This document shows, piece after piece, positions 11,096-21,496 of a DNA stretch of 64,000 nucleotides (within the stretch, counting starts at the first letter, position 1; each line of letters begins with the position of its first letter). Made by a program: the position numbers and the translations under genes. The notes beneath the pieces are model-generated. The model was not told where the DNA came from and did no database searches. It saw only the letters and a program-made list of their open reading frames with translations. The stretch lies in NCBI GenBank assembly GCA_051294375.1, contig CM119264.1:23185955-23249954 (forward strand), given 5' to 3'. Source of the stretch: Paraspadella gotoi. Lineage: Eukaryota; Chaetognatha.

Positions 11096-14000
11096 AAGAG
11101 AGTATTATTCTAGGTTAAATCTTTTGTAGTGGTTGAAGTCACCTCCTTCGTGTAATTCCTCGTCGCCTCGTCCATGTCGTCCAGTCGCTCCGCCGTCAGC
11201 GCCGGCCAAAGCGGCGCTCGATCCACTCGACAGAGCCGGTACCGCCGCGCGAAGACGTAGCCGACGAGCGGCGCCGCGAGCAGCAGCCAAAAGAGGTTGA
11301 CGACGAGGAGTTCGTAGAAGGCGTAGGCGGGAGTGAACATGGCAGAGTAGTTGTTGAAGGCTGGAGTATTGGAGGGCCAACGGTGGAAAGTAGGGAGAAG
11401 AGGAAGAGAAAGAAAAAGTGTAAGAAAGGGTAGATGAGTAACGAAACACTGCAGCAATTTAAATCAGAGAAATAGAAAACTCGCTCAGTGACCGATACTG
11501 ATAAATGAATAAAGAACAGAAAAATATACAAATGACACATAACAAAGTATGTAAGGGTATAAATCCGAGGTATCCTAAAAAAGGTTTTGTTATCATACTG
11601 AGCTACTTTGCTAGCAAGCCCTCGACCTTACTTCCGAATTTGTGAAGCAGCGCCCCTATGAGGGCGTCCATGGAGAGGAAGAAAAAATTCAAGAAGAGTA
11701 AGAGGTTGAATAAAGGGACGCGGTGCGGACGAAGCACTGCGCAGGCGATGGAGGCAGCTAGGAGAGAAACGCAGCAGAGCACAGCCTGGTTGTTGAAACA
11801 ATTGCATGGAAAAAATTGATATTTTAATTTTTTTTTTAAATGACTATAACGGATAATATTTTTGATTGATTGGTTTAGAGGTTTCAGATTCATTGATTGA
11901 TTGTTTGATTCATAGTTCGATTGACCGATTTATTGATTGATTGATTGACTGATTAACATGTTTTTCCCTTCGACCTGTTCAAAGAGATTGTTGAAGAAAG
12001 CGGCAAAGGCAACAACGAGAACGAGTTTGAGAAAAATGAGCGCTGGTCGAAAAAAGACGCCGGGACGCCGAAAAGACGAAAAGAGATAGAGGCGCGCCGT
12101 CGCCCATAGGACATCGACGCCGCTCGCGAACTCTGGTTAAGAAAATGATTATCGATGGTTGACGAATCTATAGGTTACAGTAATATGTTGAAACTTCGTT
12201 TACCTGTTTCTTTGAGTCGAATGAAAAGTTCGTGGTCTTCTGAAGAATGGGCGTGAACCTGATAGAGGGAATACGCAGTTTTTTTTTTAAATTAAGTTTC
12301 ATGGAACTAACTAGATAAAAATGCATGTTATAACATAATTCCAAACAAATCATTTCTCCGGATCAAAAAGAATTTATTTTGTTTTATTTTTACAATATCA
12401 TTTGCATATTGCAGTAATTGTCTATTGATATTTTTTTCTTGTTTCAGTAGATTCGAACGTGTCCTATTTACAATTTTTGGAATTAGTTAATATCTAGATT
12501 TCCAGAGAAAAGAATTTTGTTCATATGGAACGACATATATTTTCATATTGTGAAATTATAAACTTCACATTCATGAAAGTCGAAATTAAATGGCAATTTG
12601 ATGCTCCTTAGGTATGAAAGCAACATAGCTGTGTAACGGTTATCTCTGGTTTCTCTTCAGAGCGTACAAATCTTTCGCCTTTTACTAAAGATTTCCGTGG
12701 AGAGGAACACTCCAAGAGTGTTTCCTTATTTATTTCCGCCCGAGATTTACTCGGGTAATTGTGCCTTGTAACGTTGATATCTCTTATAAATAAGGAGAAG
12801 AACATAAATATATTTAACTCCACCTGAAGTCGAATCACGTGGATCATCCGTACGGGGACGAACACAAAGACGAAGAGGAAGATGAAAAGGGCTGGGACGA
12901 TGCTGAGGAAATGAGGAGCGGTCCAACAGGCGCCTTCGTTGGCGATGTCGATGATTCCCTCAGGTCGACAATGGAACAGGCGGGCGAGAGCTGCGCCGAG
13001 GGGAAGACATAGGGCCTGGTGGTGTGATGAGGGGTGACCATTTAGATTTAATGGACGTCACTTTTTGTCAAAATTAATATATGTCAATCGCATGAAGAAA
13101 TTTAAATAAGCAATTCCAGTGTTGTCTTCTTGTTGTCTTCTTCATCAATACAACTCAAGGTTAAGATACTTTCTGCCCCAGTTTTCTTTTTTCAATGTTT
13201 GAAGATTCTTAATAATAATAAGAAGCATAAGATTCTTATGCTCTCTCTTATAAAAAGCCTTAACATTAAACATATTGAGATTTTCTAGGGACAATTTTCT
13301 ACCAGGCAGGATGAGGATCAAGTGGGTCCTTTTAAAATCAACTCACATTTTGTTCCTTTTGTTTTTAAAATATAGCAATGTTCTTAAATCTCATTAGCAT
13401 GTTGAAGTGATCCAGATATTCGTATTTAACCAAAAAATATTTTTTTTATAAATAGTAATACTACAAATTCGTCCAAAAATTTAAATATTTAAGTAAAAAA
13501 TACAAAATGAAAACGAAATCTTTCTTGTCAGCATCTCAATAAACTCTGGTAATTAATCTGATTGTATTTTATAAAATTTAAAGATAAGAGTACCTATATT
13601 TTTTTTAAGAAAATAAAAATTCATTCACTGACAGCTTTGCGCAGTGGCGATACCGTAGCCAGTGAAGTATTAACTGAGGCGCGGTTATTGCTAATTGAAA
13701 ACTAATCCCAATACCCCGCTGGGAAGGACTTGAAACATAGTCCATCCAGCAATTTCTGAAAACCCCACTCGGGTTAGTAATTCTTATTACTTAAAAGGTG
13801 TTCATGAGAAAGCGATTCTTCCTTAACTCACTTGAATTAGTAAGATCGCGATGCGTTCTATTTCCGCCTGCTTAAGGTAAGGAAGCACGACTCTTCTTTT
13901 CTTGGTGAGTCTCTTCCCCACGACGACGAATAAGATGATTAGGACGAAGACAATTACCCACAATACAACCCACACAGCGTAGTGGAAGGGGAAAAATTTG

Positions 14001-14644
14001 GAGAGCGGGACGAAGTCACGAGCGTTCTGTAGTTCGGCGATGAAAAACATGTTAATAAACAGGTTTTTGAGAACCTTCTCCACCACGGAAACAAAACCTG
14101 GAAAAGGTCAGGCGAGTAAAATTTGACGAGATCCCAGATGTCAAGATTGAAGACGAAGACCCAAGCCGTCAGCTGGAGCCAAGACTGCGGCCAAATCCAA
14201 CGAAGGGACATCGACTGGAGCAGTGAGTAAATCTGAAGGAAATCAAGGAGGAAGAAGAGCAGATCCCAAAAGAGCAACGAGGGTCGGTGAGGATCCGGTC
14301 GAAGGAGCAGTCCATGGGGGCTGAAGAAGAATTGATTTATATATTTGACTGGCCGATTTGCTAAAGTTTACGTTTTCCTACGTTTTAAGAAGCGAGACGT
14401 CCTCTCCGTCACTTCCTCTGATGCCATCGTCGTCGTCTTCATCGTCGTCGTCTCTAGTTTTCGCTTTGACCAAAACTCGAGAGAAAACATTTTTATTTTT
14501 TCTGTTTCGTTCGTCGTCGTCGATTTTAGCGACGAAGACGTCGTCACTTTCAGGATCGTATTTAATCCACGGCTTCGCAGTTTCTTTTGTTTTGTCTTTT
14601 GTTCGAGCGAAAGGAAAGATTTGGGTCGATCGGAGCGCCCTCAT
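9882..14644 (-). CDS. Multi-pass membrane protein, family not identified
   Basis: Exons in order of reading: 14382-14644, 13832-14320, 12824-13015, 12204-12258, 11975-12132, 11632-11785, 11143-11360, 10883-10999, 10452-10602, 9882-10087 (stop TAG at 9882-9884). All junction phases agree except inside the second exon. There the frame must slip by one base near 14100, either from a missing base or an unseen intron. The predicted product is about 667 residues: an acidic N-terminus, then about eight hydrophobic segments, then an about 200-residue basic, soluble C-terminus. Recognisable features are WIWPQSW before the second segment and an ACW..H signature ahead of another. The layout resembles the C-terminal membrane modules of large multidomain surface proteins in simple animals and protists, but I cannot assign a name. 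U5 and U4 snRNA genes lie in its introns on the other strand. Confidence 0.6.
10255..10392 (-). repeat. SINE-like repeat, family 1, diverged copy
   Basis: Read on the minus strand it aligns with the repeat at 1131-1336: TAAAATCCAC, then ACCGTTC, then GCCGGAGGCAA, then GTGGCCGCCT and the GGGACGGG...TAACCCG block. It lies in the last intron of the membrane-protein gene. Confidence 0.55.
11050..11094. repeat. (TC)n microsatellite in intron
   Basis: About 22 TC units in the intron between the exons ending at 11143 and starting at 10999 of the minus-strand membrane-protein gene. Confidence 0.9.
12400..12417 (+). promoter_or_regulatory. Octamer-type distal element of the U5 gene
   Basis: ATTTGCATATTGCAGTAA, 242 bases before the U5 start. 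Exactly the same 18 bases stand 244 bases before the second U4 gene. The core ATTTGCAT is the octamer that forms the distal sequence element of snRNA genes at about -220 in vertebrates. That it activates transcription here is inference. Confidence 0.6.
12642..12757 (+). ncRNA. U5: U5 spliceosomal snRNA
   Basis: Matches U5 snRNA over its 5' two thirds: CTCTGGTTTCTCTTCAG, the invariant loop I CGCCTTTTACTAAAG, and the closing strand GATTTCCGTGGAGAGGAAC. The 3' stem-loop is a perfect hairpin (CCCGAG-ATTTA-CTCGGG) ending near 12755. The Sm-site region reads TTATTTATTTCC rather than a clean ATTTTTG. The gene lies antisense in the intron 12259-12823 of the minus-strand membrane-protein gene, with its upstream element in the same intron. 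U5 holds exon ends during splicing. The 5' end is placed by analogy with other U5 RNAs and may be off by a base or two. Confidence 0.93.
13393..13400 (+). promoter_or_regulatory. Octamer-like element of first U4 gene
   Basis: ATTAGCAT, one base from the octamer ATTTGCAT, at -240 relative to the first U4 gene. The position matches that of the exact octamers of the U5 and second U4 genes. One 8-mer with a mismatch in AT-rich DNA is weak on its own. Confidence 0.35.
13633..13776 (+). ncRNA. U4: U4 spliceosomal snRNA, copy 1
   Basis: Clear U4: AGCTTTGCGCAGTGGC at the 5' end (U6-pairing stem II), GCCAGTGAAG...CTGAGGCGCGG (5' stem-loop with the kink-turn for the 15.5K protein), TTGCTAATTGAAAACT (stem I) and CCCAATACCCCGC. 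A 3' stem-loop ends near 13776. The Sm site reads AATTTCTGA where AATTTTTGA is usual. U4 pairs with and silences U6 in the tri-snRNP. The gene lies antisense in the intron 13016-13831 of the minus-strand membrane-protein gene. It shares TATTTTATAAAA at about -65 with copy 2. Confidence 0.95.
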
Positions 14645-15324
14645 CGTCGAGGGAGATTGTTTTTATTATTATTATAATTTTTATTTTTTGTAATTTTTTG
14701 GTTGGTTGTTTTTGTTTAATGTTATTTTGTGATTTTCCGGGGCATAATTTCATTTAGTGGACATTTATGTAAATTTTCTACCGATGCATTCTTTCAAAAA
14801 TATACAATCTTGAAAGAATATTTATAAGCATCTTATTCTTGGGCAATGTTATCGACGATAACTTATCGTGAATACTTTCAAATATTATTGGACCAAAATT
14901 TGAAACAAAATGATAAAAACTATCCAATATTGTGTAAAAGTCCACTATATAAAAAATATTACTTTAAAGTATAACGATGTATTGTTAGACGAAATTTTAA
15001 AAATTAATAAATTGCCCGGTCCAATGGTAAAAAGCTTTTAAAGTTTTTGAAAAATTAGGATTTCAAGGACTTAGTATCGGGATGTAGCGGGGAAAGTGTC
15101 ACAACTGTTCTGAATATTTAACAGAAAATTCAATAACAGACATTTTGACTTTCGCAAACGGATGTTAAAAAGTGAGTGTGTGTACGACAATTTTTATTGC
15201 CTTAAATTTTAAAGGGAAATTTCAATGTATTTCCTTCAATCGTGGATCATTGGATCGAGTTAATTGCACTATTGACCACTTAACGCTAAGGTGATTGCCC
15301 ACCTATCGCCATCTTCATAGCCAC
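14645..15324. other. Intergenic between two minus-strand genes
   Basis: AT-rich spacer downstream of the CEP104 stop and upstream of the membrane-protein start. No RNA gene or exon is visible. It should contain the membrane-protein promoter, which I cannot point to. Confidence 0.5.
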
Positions 15325-18300
15325 TCATCCCTTGACCACCATCCTTGGATTCTTCTTGCAACCCCCTTCGCTTTCCTTATAGTGCCGCGCTACCTCTTCC
15401 TCAGCAGCGCCGACCACTTTTTCGCAGAGAGGACACTTGAACCTTTCCTCACCGACGCGCGGACATTTTTTGGCTTCGCGGTGCCGACGCAGCGCCGTCT
15501 TCTCCACGGCGGCGCGGCAGGTCTCGCAGCGCCCGAAGACGCCGCGCCGTTCTTCGCAGTCTTCAAGCAAGTGATCCCAAAAACCGGAGATCTCGACGAC
15601 CTGCTTGCAGTGGTCGCAGCGCATGAGAAGCGGGCAGGCATCCCAATAGTGAAGGTCTAACGCCTGGCCTTCGCCGAACGCTTCGTTTTCGTCGCCGCAA
15701 AAGACGCAAAAGTTTTGAGGGGGTTCGTCGTCGACGGCGTCCTCGGCGTCTTCTTGAGCTTCGCTCTCTCCGACGTTTGAAGCGGCGTTGGCGTCGTGGC
15801 GCTCATCATAGTCTCCCTCCATTTCTTGCTCACCGCTTTCACCGCCATCTCCGTCTTCCACCTCTCCCTCGGCTTCAGCAGCAGCCTCCGTCGCCGCCGC
15901 CTCTCCCGCCGCCTCTCCCGCCGCCTCCCCCGCCGCCGCCGCGTTCCGCTCCAAATTCTTCAGATTCTCCAGTTGAGATTTGAGTTCGCGAATTTGTTGC
16001 TTCTTCATCTTTTCGGCTTCGGCGGCGCGAGCGGCCAATTCCTGTTTAAGATTGAGTTAATCGATTGAGTATATCATAAGTATGACTGAAGCAATGATTA
16101 AAACGCCATTTAATACGTAATAGTCTGTAGAAATTTGACGGATGATTAATACATAGATAATTGAGACGAAAAGTGGAAATTGTGAAAAAAAAGTCGATTT
16201 CTCGACGAGACGAGTGATAAGTCACAAGTGAGAGAGAAGATATCACAAATCGGCTTTACATTACTGATTAGAATTATCTAAACAACTTTATGAATGTTTC
16301 TTAGACATTCATTAAATTGGGCCAAAAGTCAGTTTCGTGTTTAAAAGTTTACATGCGCGACCTGTTTGGAGGGTTTCCCGTCGATTCGGTCGAACTGTTC
16401 CAAGATTCTTCGCCAGGTGAGGATTTTACGGATTCTGTCGTCGTCACCTGTAAAGTAAAATAAAAAGTTACAAAAAAATAATGAAAAGAAAAAAGAAGTA
16501 AAACAGCAAGAAAAGGCACTAAAGCCTAAACAAGAAATTGAACTAAACTATGATAATCGATGTGAAAATCCTAAGACGATGTCGAAGACAAAATGACGAT
16601 CTTGAACAAAAATATCACTTTCTCTATCGCTTACCCGGCAGACAAGCTTTCACCGGCTTCCCGTGCTCCCTGTACAATTCCACGATGAGCCTGTAGCAGA
16701 CGTCCCTGACCGGGCTTGAAGGATGCTCCACCAAGCTCCTAGCCAATCCGACCACGGACTGCAAGTCGAACCCCGACCCTTCGCCGACGCCGAACTCCCG
16801 GACGAGCTCTTCCAGCGTTTCCACTCGGGCCAGCACCATCTTAGGAGCAGCGTTGATCTTCGACGGCTGCTGCAGCTGCTGCTGCACGACGCCGAGCCCT
16901 TTCACCTCGGGAATTTGGGCAAGCAGGCTGACGACGCGCTGGGCCGATAGGCCGCCTCGACCGGGCTTGTCGGCCAAGCGGGAGAGCAGCACGGGCAGAG
17001 AGCGGTCCACCACATGGGCAACTTCGGATTTCCCGAGTTTGTGACTCGAAAGGAATTCGGTGAGGAGGAAGCGAAGGAAATCCCAAGAGGCCGAAAACAC
17101 CACCTGAACCTTAAGAAGTCGGGTGATCATTGATTATTGATCAATTTTCTCATTTTTAAATCTTTTTCTCATTATAATTGTTATAAACAACATTACCTTG
17201 TCCTTGAGCAACTTCTTCAACACCACCGTCGCTGCTCTGGCAGCGTTGCGGCTTTGCTCTCGGGACACGGAGGCGGGGCTGTAGTTATCTCTCAGAAAAG
17301 CGATCAATTCTTGAAGACCTAGTTGACGAAGTTGCCAGGATTTGGAGCACAATTTGGCCACCAGCGTTTCGTCCACCACATCGAGCACCGGCAGCATCTC
17401 GTGGGCGTCTCGCTCGGTCAGCGGCTCCGGCTGCTGCGGCGGCGGTGCTTCCTCAGAGGTGGCGTCGTCGACGCCGTCGATCGGGGGCAACGATCGCGGC
17501 GACATCGACGAATCCGGTGATGTTGGTTCCGCTCTCTTAGGTTCGATCACCTTAAGTTTCAGTGAATATGAAAACTTTTAAATCTAATTTGCATATTGCA
17601 GTAAACTTGTTTATAGAAGTTATTCTGGTAACGACAGTCGATAAAAATCTGTTTAATTAATATTCCCTATTTAACCAAAACTTTCTGTCTGCTTTCAGCA
17701 GTAAAAACAAATTTCATTATTATTATAAATAATAATAAACTGTATAATTAAAAAAAATATTTTATAAAAAGTCAGATCATTTTGTTCATTTCTACAAAGT
17801 CGATGAGACTGCTGATCATCTTATAAAGTCAACTTTGCGCAGTGGCGATACCGTAGCCAGTGAAGTACTTACTGAGGCGCGGTTATTGCTAATTGAAAAC
17901 TAATCCCAATACCCCGCTGGGAAGGACTAGCAATAGTCCACCTAGCAATTTCTGATGACCCTAACAGGGTTATAAACCTTATGTCATGTATTTACTATCT
18001 CAAGAAACTTTACTCTACCCACCTGCTTGGTGACCGTGGGTAAAGGCCTTTCATCGGGCGAGTCCAGCCGCAGAGTCGGCGTCTCTTCCTGAGTCGGCGT
18101 TCCGATCGGAGGCAGCACCGGCGTCGTTCCGGCGCTGAGTCGCGGCGGCGGCGGTTCCTCTGGAAAGGAAGCTGAGCCGACTGGTAAGGCTAAAAGCTGA
18201 AAAGATATAAATATGATAATGTCTAAATAAGGAATTTGTTTTTTTAAAAATATGATATTCATTTGATCGAAAGCATTAAAAGTGATTTTGATTATTAAAT

Positions 18301-20213
18301 TGTCTCATTAATCTAGTCAAATGTGACTCACACTCCAGTCTTTAACTCTCAACTCTCCAGTCTAAACGGCACCTGATTCAGATTGAGCCTGTTGAAAGCA
18401 GCGATGCGATAATCCTCCATCTGTTGCTTCTTGAGTTTCGCTCGATCGTAATCCTCTTCTTCGATCGCTTGCCGCTTCTCAATCTCGTATCGGCCGAGTT
18501 TAACGCCCGCCTTGAATTAATATAAAAGATAATACTTTTAAATTCTTAATTATCATGACAAAAGCTGACAATTGATACACAGTATGCAATAAACGAAGTC
18601 TCGATCCTTCCAATTGAATCGAGTTCCGCGAACAGCACAAACCTCACACGATCCGCCACTTCCGAACCAACCAAATCTCACCCGCTGCAAGGCGACGATG
18701 GCCTCCTTCAATTTCTTCGCCACTTCGAAGTTCTCGGCATCGACCGCCTTTTGTTTTTTCTCGTTTAATTTCCGAATGATTTTTCCGACTTCGGGATCTT
18801 GGTACATGTCGAAGGCGAGGTCGTCGAGCGGGGACATCTGGCGTGAGAAAAAGGATCACGAATGACGAGAAAAGGACAAAGGACAAGGAGGAAAAGGGCG
18901 CCAATCAATGAGTTGGCTTATTGACAAAATTCTATCAAGCAAAGAGTCATTTTACGAAAGACGACTTTTGATTGTGTTTTCAAAATCCAACTTGCCTAAT
19001 AGTATTATCCCAGGCCGTGATTAATGTCAACTTAAGACTAACTATAACTACGACCCTTACCGCATTGTGGTTGACGCTCGGCCCGTCCTCTCGCCCGCGA
19101 CCGGATGTGATTTCGGCGTCGTCGATGACGTCGCCAATGACGTTAATCGCGACCACGCCCACCTGATGCCATCGTGGTGAGGGGAAATTTAAAATTACTT
19201 CTCTGCTTAGTGACTTATAATTGACATAGGATATTTGTTTATGTTTTCTATTGTGCTGAAAAAGTATCGATGAAAATATTTTCATAATCTTTTTCGGTGA
19301 AATAATTTGATTTACCACACACCTGATTATAAATGTTTTGTGGGTTGACGTAATTTTTGTGAATGGCGAGTTTGACGTAAGCGCCCGCAGCGTCGACATG
19401 AACCGATTTCAGTTCGCGAGCCTGAGATACAAACATCCGTCGTTGACTTTGCCGTTGTTATTGCGTATATTGACGTTTTATATTGTTATTGTATATTTGT
19501 TATTGCGAATATTGACGTTTTATAATTTTGCTAACCTGATATTGCGTCGCTGCGTTGTCCGACAGCGCCACGTAACCCAAGCGGGTGAATCGCGAATTCT
19601 TTAGAATAAAAACAAACAAAAGTCAAAAGGGAATATGAACATCGTTCAAGATACATCCGAAATCCGAATCGATCGAGGCTCTCCGCGTTCGAACCTTGAG
19701 CATTTTGGGCGTCTTTGGCGGAACGTCGCCCACGAAGAACTCGATCTTAGACGCGATGAGAAATTGGTGAGAAAGAATTTGGATTTTCTTGATGCGACAT
19801 CGATGATTCAGTGAAATGATTAGTTCCTGTGGGAAGGAAAAGTGTATAGTTAAACAATTAACTACGGGCAAACGAGTATTAAAAAAATTAGTCAACTTCG
19901 TAAACTTTGGTAATTAATGTTTCAATTTTGGTTTCTTCAGACATTGTTTTATTTTAGATATAGAAAGATATAGAAAGATGTAGAAAGTTAACGCTAAAAG
20001 TTAACGCTAAAAGATCCGAGTCAGTGATCACGTGACTCGACTAGACCCCCGCCGACGAGCCACTGCGCGGAGCCTTCTTACCTGCGGAAAAAGACAGAAC
20101 CTCTGCGACTGCCACCCCTTGACGAGAGGTCCGTGCGAGTTGAGCTCCGTCGCCCGAAACTGCTCGTCCTCGCCGCTGAAGGACGCAATCTCGAATGGAA
20201 TCTTACGCGGCAT
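15325..20213 (-). CDS. CEP104: Centrosomal protein of 104 kDa (ciliary tip protein)
   Basis: Complete gene, 12 exons in reading order: 20082-20213, 19695-19826, 19536-19598, 19323-19421, 19061-19162, 18682-18837, 18373-18510, 18023-18196, 17197-17550, 16635-17103, 16362-16447, 15325-16041. All phases agree and give 873 residues (human protein 925). The N-terminal jelly-roll domain (residues 1-176) starts MPRKIPFE and contains RFTRLGYVALSDN and ARELKSVHVDA. A coiled coil (177-274) contains SPLDDLAFDMYQDPEV. A low-complexity linker leads to a TOG domain (about 340-610) that binds tubulin. After a second coil come paired C-terminal zinc fingers (CVFCG, LDLHYWDACPLLMRCDHCK) that bind CP110 and NEK1 in other animals. 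The protein tracks microtubule plus ends at ciliary tips, so the organism builds cilia. One donor (19695) is non-consensus, GTTCGA. A U4 gene sits antisense in intron 8. Confidence 0.95.
17587..17604 (+). promoter_or_regulatory. Octamer-type distal element of second U4 gene
   Basis: ATTTGCATATTGCAGTAA at -244 from the U4 start, the same 18 bases as upstream of U5 (12400-12417). It lies at the 3' side of CEP104 exon 9 as read on the plus strand, that is inside CEP104 intron 8 together with the U4 gene. Confidence 0.6.
17831..17972 (+). ncRNA. U4: U4 spliceosomal snRNA, copy 2
   Basis: Same RNA as 13633-13776, with the 5' half nearly identical (AACTTTGCGCAGTGGC, CTGAGGCGCGG, TTGCTAATTGAAAACT). 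Most differences fall in the central and 3' stem-loops (GGACTAGCAATAGTCC; GACCCTAACAGGGTT). The substitutions keep the 3' hairpin paired, which speaks for a functional gene rather than a pseudogene. The Sm site is again AATTTCTGA. It is nested antisense in CEP104 intron 8 (17551-18022). Confidence 0.95.
20028..20036. promoter_or_regulatory. E-box palindrome TCACGTGAC
   Basis: Palindromic E-box (bHLH-ZIP or CLEAR type) in CEP104 intron 1, about 180 bases after the start codon. The same nine bases recur at 22507-22515 and 55206-55214. Function is not shown. Confidence 0.25.
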
Positions 20214-20762
20214 GTTTGAGCGGGGAATTTAAGGGGCGAAGGTGGTTTGAAGGTGGTTTTAAGGTGGTTTTGAAGGTGGGTGGTTCGACTGAAAGGTTCG
20301 ACTGAAAAAAAGGGTTGCTATCGGCGGCGAAATCAACAAATAACGTGTGACGACCAGGGAATGTCGAGTGTTAAACTGAAGACGAGGCGAAGCGGGAAGA
20401 AATCAGACGCGGCCATGCGTCGATCGATGGGGCGTGACGACGTGGCGAAGACCCGGAGGTAGTGGGGCTCAATTGCTCACTCTTTCAATCGATCCAGCAA
20501 ATAACGGAAGTGAACAATCCAGTTTCGCAGCGAAAGTCGTAAGAAATAGTGTGGTTTTATAAATAGTCTAAAAGTGGGTTCAAATCTGCGTAAAAAACTC
20601 AAAGAGCGAGTTTTTAAGCGAATTTTCTATTCCATAATTTTACTAAATAAGAGAAGAAATATCGTCCCCTATTAAAGTTTAATGAATAACTATTACACAG
20701 TATTTTGTTTCTTTTCATTTTTTCCATATTTGTTTTAAAATTTTTAAATCTAATTTTTTTTT
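20214..20762. other. Upstream region of CEP104
   Basis: Short spacer upstream of the CEP104 start. It begins with tandem GGTGGTTT-type units (20236-20282) and becomes AT-rich. I see no exon. Confidence 0.45.
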
Positions 20763-21200
20763 TTATAAATTTACACGTTGGGAAAAAACAAGGATGTAAA
20801 TAAAAAATAGGTAAGAAATTAAGTCAACGTTAAAAAATGCTGTAAAAGAATGAGGAAAAGAAGGAAATGGAAAAAAAAAAGTCACGAATGAAAAATAAAG
20901 AGGTCGACTAAGCAAATTTCTTTCATCGACAGCATCTTCTGCGGAATCGATAAACTTGTTAGTTTCGTCGCTTGGCAACCAGAATAGAACCTGCGTACAA
21001 CACAAAGCGAGAGAGAGTGCGGAAGAGAAATAGACAGGGAAAAATAGCGAGAGAGATAAAGAGAGAGACCTCTTCCGGCGTGTTGAAAGCTCCCAAATTT
21101 TCAAAGAGATGTACTCCACGGCAAACATTTGTCTTTTCCTTTCTTTCTCTTCTTCAAACAAGAAGACAATCGTGGATTTTCGCGATTTTTGGTAGTCAAT
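20763..21200 (-). CDS. Possible two-exon gene fragment, unknown
   Basis: Two in-phase blocks on the minus strand look coding. One, ending with donor GTCTCT near 21070, reads CRGVHLFENLGAFNTPEE. The next starts after the acceptor at about 20992 and reads VLFWLPSDETNKFIDSAEDA, then continues in frame into hydrophobic low-complexity sequence to 20763. The first block has no visible start. It may be the 3' part of the membrane protein to its right or a separate gene. The donor is weak and no family is recognised. Confidence 0.3.
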   Translation of the reverse strand: MDYQKSRKSTIVFLFEEEKERKRQMFAVEYISLKIWELSTRRKRSLSLSLSLFFPVYFSSALSLALCCTQVLFWLPSDETNKFIDSAEDAVDERNLLSRPLYFSFVTFFFPFPSFPHSFTAFFNVDLISYLFFIYILVFSQRVNL

Positions 21201-21496
21201 TACGAGATAGTTTTTCTGGTCTGGCGATGGAAATATTGAAATTTAGGAGACAGTTTATTAGAAATATTTATATATATATATTTTTTTTAATCGGCCGACA
21301 TAGTTAAAAATTTGAACCCACCGCTAGAAAAATGCTGTCATTCGAAAACGCAAAGAAATTTTTGAGAATTTTGAGAATTTTGAGAATTTCATTTGTACGG
21401 GCAGGACATAAGTGCTTTAAAATATTCAATCTTTGTTTTATTCACTTTTTTTTATTGTCGTAATGAGAGGCCAAACATGTAGATCGAGTTCTCGCT

